DNA from: an uncultured Clostridia bacterium | GTDB taxonomy: Bacteria; Bacillota; Clostridia; Oscillospirales; CAG-272 | NCBI GenBank assembly: GCA_947304475.1 | Contig: CAMZBE010000049.1 | Span: 1-8,134 of the forward strand | Length of the DNA stretch: 8,134 nucleotides | Direction of reading: 5' to 3' | In this document: positions 6,146 through 8,134 of the stretch, piece after piece | Position numbering within the stretch: position 1 is the first letter of the stretch | Layout: the number at the start of each line of letters is the position of its first letter | The notes under the pieces: generated by a model | The model's input: only the letters and a program-made list of their open reading frames with translations | The model's database searches: none | What the model was told of the DNA's origin: nothing | Translations under genes and position numbers: made by a program

Positions 6146-8056
6146 ATGAAAGACGGTTTTCTGATCGTCGGCGCGCTCAATCCGAACGCGCGCGTCGGGG
6201 ATCCCGCGGCGAACGCGCGGGAACTCGTTTCGCTTGCCGGGAGGGCGGCGGAGCAGGGGATTTCGGTCGCCGTCACCCCCGAACTTGCCCTGACGACGGC
6301 GACGGCGGGCGAACTCTACCGTTCGTCCTGCCTGCTCTCCGCTTCGGAAACGGCGCTCCGGGAGTATCTTGACGGAACGGCTGATCTCGATCTGCTCTCC
6401 TTCGTCGGGCTGCCGATTTCGGTCGGGGGAAAACTGTATAACGCCGCCGCCGTCGCGTTTCGCGGGCGGCTGATCGGCGTGGTGCCGAAGAGCGTTGCGG
6501 GCGGAGTGTTCGCCCCCGCGCCCGAGGAGAACCGGGTGATCTCCTTTGCGGGAGAGACCTGCCTTTTCGGGACGCGCCAACTCTTCGTTTGCGCCGGCGC
6601 GCCGCGGATCACGGTCGCGTGTGAGATCGGGGACGATCTGTTTGCCCCCGTTCCGCCCTCGGTCGGTCACGCCGCGGCGGGCGCCACTCTGATCGTCAAC
6701 CTTGCCGCCGATCCCGAGACGGTCGGGCGCGCCGCGTTCCGGAAGGATCTGGTCGCGGTCCATTCCGCGAAGACCGTTTCCGCCTACGTTTACGCCGGGG
6801 CGGGAAAAGGGGAGAGCGGTACCGATCTCATTTTCTCGGGACACGGATTGATCGCCTCGGCGGGCAGGATCGTCGCGGAAGCGGCGCCTTTCTCGGATCA
6901 ACCGATCCTTGCGGGGACGGTCGACCTCGATCTGATCCTCTCCGAGCGTCTCCGCGCGCCGCGGAAAGAGGTTAGCGAAATTTGGGACAAGGTGGAATTC
7001 GACCTTCACGAAACGGCGGTCCAGACGCCCGTTTACCGGCGTCTGCCCTTCGTGCCGGACGATCCCGCGGAACTGGCGAAGCGGTGCGAACTGATCCTGA
7101 ATATTCAGTCCCGCGCGCTTGCCGCCCGGATGGAGCGCGCGTACGCGAAGTGCGCCTTCGTCGGGGTGTCGGGCGGGCTGGATTCCACCCTCGCGCTGCT
7201 CGTCGCGATGCGCGCTGCCGACCTGCAGGGGCTGCCACGCACCTCGGTCCGCGCCGTCACGATGCCGGGCTTCGGCACCACCGGACGCACGCGATGCAAC
7301 GCGGAAAAACTCGCCGAGGCGCTCGGCGCGGCTTTCTCCGAAGTCGATATCAAACGCTCGGTCGCACAGCACTTTGCCGATATCGGACACGATCCGAAGA
7401 ACACCAACGCCGTCTACGAAAACGCGCAAGCGCGCGAGCGGACGCAGGTACTGATGGACCTGGCGAACGGGGAAGGCGGGCTGGTCGTCGGGACGGGCGA
7501 CCTCTCCGAACTCTCGCTCGGTTGGGCGACCTACAACGGCGATCATATGTCGATGTACGGCGTCAACGCCGGGGTGCCGAAGACCTTGATGCGCCACCTC
7601 GTCGCTGCCGTCGCAAACGACTGCGACGCCAAGGGAGAAAAAGCGGTTGCCGAGGTGTTGCGGGATATTCTCGACACTCCGGTCAGCCCCGAACTGCTCC
7701 CGCCCGAAAACGGCGAGATCGCGCAGAAGACCGAGGGGATCGTCGGTCCCTACGAACTGCACGATTTCTTCCTCTGGTATTCCGTCCGGTACGGCTTCAC
7801 GCCGGGCAAGATCCTGCGGCTCGCCGTCCGCGCGTTTTCGCCCGATTATCCGCTCGACGAGATCTACCGGTGGGAGAAGATCTTCTTCCGTCGTTTCTTC
7901 TCACAGCAATTCAAGCGTTCGTGCCTTGCGGACGGACCGAAGATCGGTTCGCTCTCGCTCTCTCCGCGCGGCGGTTTCTCGATGCCGAGCGACGCCGGGA
8001 GCGAAGCGTGGATCGCCGATCTCGACCGTCGGTACGCCGAACTCGGGGGTATCTGA
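6146..8056 (+). CDS. nadE: Glutamine-dependent NAD+ synthetase
   Basis: The product is 636 residues, matching the two-domain, glutamine-hydrolysing form. The N-terminal nitrilase-fold glutaminase (about 1-290) shows the Glu-Lys-Cys triad as Glu46 in TPELALT, Lys115 in VVPKS and Cys159 in VACEIGDD. The C-terminal synthetase domain (about 320-636) has the ATP-binding loop SGGLDS at 342-347, MPGFGTTGRT at 373-382, ENAQARERTQVLMDLAN at 425-441, VGTGDLSELSLGWATYNGDH at 448-467, and the closing FKRSCLADGPKIG. It converts nicotinate adenine dinucleotide to NAD+ with ATP, taking ammonia from glutamine through an internal tunnel, in the cytosol. The start at 6146 follows AAGGAAGAG; an upstream in-frame ATG at 6074 lies inside the previous gene and is rejected. 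It is last but one in the gene series and has no promoter of its own that I can see. Confidence 0.97.
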   Translation: MKDGFLIVGALNPNARVGDPAANARELVSLAGRAAEQGISVAVTPELALTTATAGELYRSSCLLSASETALREYLDGTADLDLLSFVGLPISVGGKLYNAAAVAFRGRLIGVVPKSVAGGVFAPAPEENRVISFAGETCLFGTRQLFVCAGAPRITVACEIGDDLFAPVPPSVGHAAAGATLIVNLAADPETVGRAAFRKDLVAVHSAKTVSAYVYAGAGKGESGTDLIFSGHGLIASAGRIVAEAAPFSDQPILAGTVDLDLILSERLRAPRKEVSEIWDKVEFDLHETAVQTPVYRRLPFVPDDPAELAKRCELILNIQSRALAARMERAYAKCAFVGVSGGLDSTLALLVAMRAADLQGLPRTSVRAVTMPGFGTTGRTRCNAEKLAEALGAAFSEVDIKRSVAQHFADIGHDPKNTNAVYENAQARERTQVLMDLANGEGGLVVGTGDLSELSLGWATYNGDHMSMYGVNAGVPKTLMRHLVAAVANDCDAKGEKAVAEVLRDILDTPVSPELLPPENGEIAQKTEGIVGPYELHDFFLWYSVRYGFTPGKILRLAVRAFSPDYPLDEIYRWEKIFFRRFFSQQFKRSCLADGPKIGSLSLSPRGGFSMPSDAGSEAWIADLDRRYAELGGI

Positions 8057-8062
8057 CGCGCT

Positions 8063-8134
8063 ATGACCGACCTGAACGAACTGTTCCGGCGCATCTTCGC
8101 CGGTAAGAAAGAGGAACCGCTGCCGCCCGTCGAA
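8063..8134 (+). CDS. Start of an unrecognised gene (first 24 codons), possibly a peptidyl-tRNA hydrolase leader
   Basis: An open frame begins with ATG six nt after the nadE stop and runs to the window end. It reads MTDLNELFRRIFAGKK and then an acidic, proline-rich stretch ending VE. The ribosome binding site is weak (a G run at 8045-8049), consistent with translational coupling to nadE. The short amphipathic plus Lys/Glu/Pro leader resembles N-terminal extensions I recall on some clostridial peptidyl-tRNA hydrolases, whose core would start with a VGLGNPG motif just beyond the edge. That identity is a guess; only the frame and its coupling are visible. Confidence 0.45.
   Translation, partial: MTDLNELFRRIFAGKKEEPLPPVE

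Noticed and set aside
6035..7762. Long open frame of 575 codons on the minus strand opposite nadE
   Set aside because: It has Arg/Gly/Asp-rich low-information composition, no recognisable motif and no ribosome binding site. It is a by-product of GC-rich third positions in nadE, whose motifs are unmistakable.
5384..8062. Shared string ATCTGACGCGC after the alpha-galactosidase and nadE stop codons
   Set aside because: Eleven bases that include an Ile codon and the stop codon; in GC-rich sequence this is plausibly chance, and no extension or further copies were seen.
1..8134. CRISPR arrays, insertion sequences, tRNA or rRNA genes, known riboswitches
   Set aside because: No regularly spaced repeats, transposase motifs, terminal inverted repeats, cloverleaf-like or conserved rRNA segments were found on either strand by eye.

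Overview
This is a GC-rich stretch with a strong G/C preference at third codon positions. Genes are packed head to tail, ribosome binding sites are strong and purine-rich, and the two best promoters match the sigma-70/sigma-A consensus. These traits, with the gene families present (a winged-helix/LicC-type nucleotidyltransferase, a five-helix membrane 'sulfatase' of the lipoteichoic-acid-synthase superfamily, an anchored DUF4430 protein, a GH36 alpha-galactosidase and a two-domain glutamine-dependent NAD+ synthetase), fit a GC-rich member of Clostridia, probably a gut species of the Oscillospirales/Christensenellales kind. The lineage is inferred from family memory, not demonstrated.

Layout. 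Positions 2-565 (minus) hold a nucleotidyltransferase with an N-terminal winged helix. It stops about 100 residues early, inside its catalytic domain, at the very edge of the window. Positions 566-796 are a divergent intergenic region with two back-to-back promoters: minus strand -35 TTGACA / -10 TACAAT, and plus strand -35 TTTACT / extended -10 TGATATAAT. An imperfect 21-bp direct repeat lies there, its two copies 52 bp apart. From 797 to the right end all genes are on the plus strand and look like one long transcription unit: membrane phospho-/sulfo-transferase-like enzyme (797-2656), membrane-anchored DUF4430 protein (2672-3211), GH36 alpha-galactosidase (3232-5388), a divergent ThyX-like protein without the canonical flavin signature (5461-6093), NAD+ synthetase (6146-8056), and the first 24 codons of another gene (8063 onward). 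No terminator is visible between these genes. The gaps before the ThyX-like gene and before nadE each carry a small GC-rich hairpin just upstream of the ribosome binding site.

How the genes may work together. The left half points to the cell surface. A LicC-like enzyme would make an activated CDP-alcohol head group. The divergent membrane enzyme has its active site outside the cell and a threonine where sulfatases have cysteine, as phosphotransferases such as LtaS do. The next gene encodes an anchored extracellular domain. The right half is cytosolic metabolism: alpha-galactoside breakdown, a nucleotide-related flavoenzyme-like fold, and NAD synthesis. The functional tie between the halves is weak and may be no more than shared transcription. 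The most unusual items are the ThyX-like protein that keeps the family's order of motifs but not its key residues, and the repeat-bearing divergent promoter region. No mobile element, CRISPR array, tRNA or rRNA was seen.
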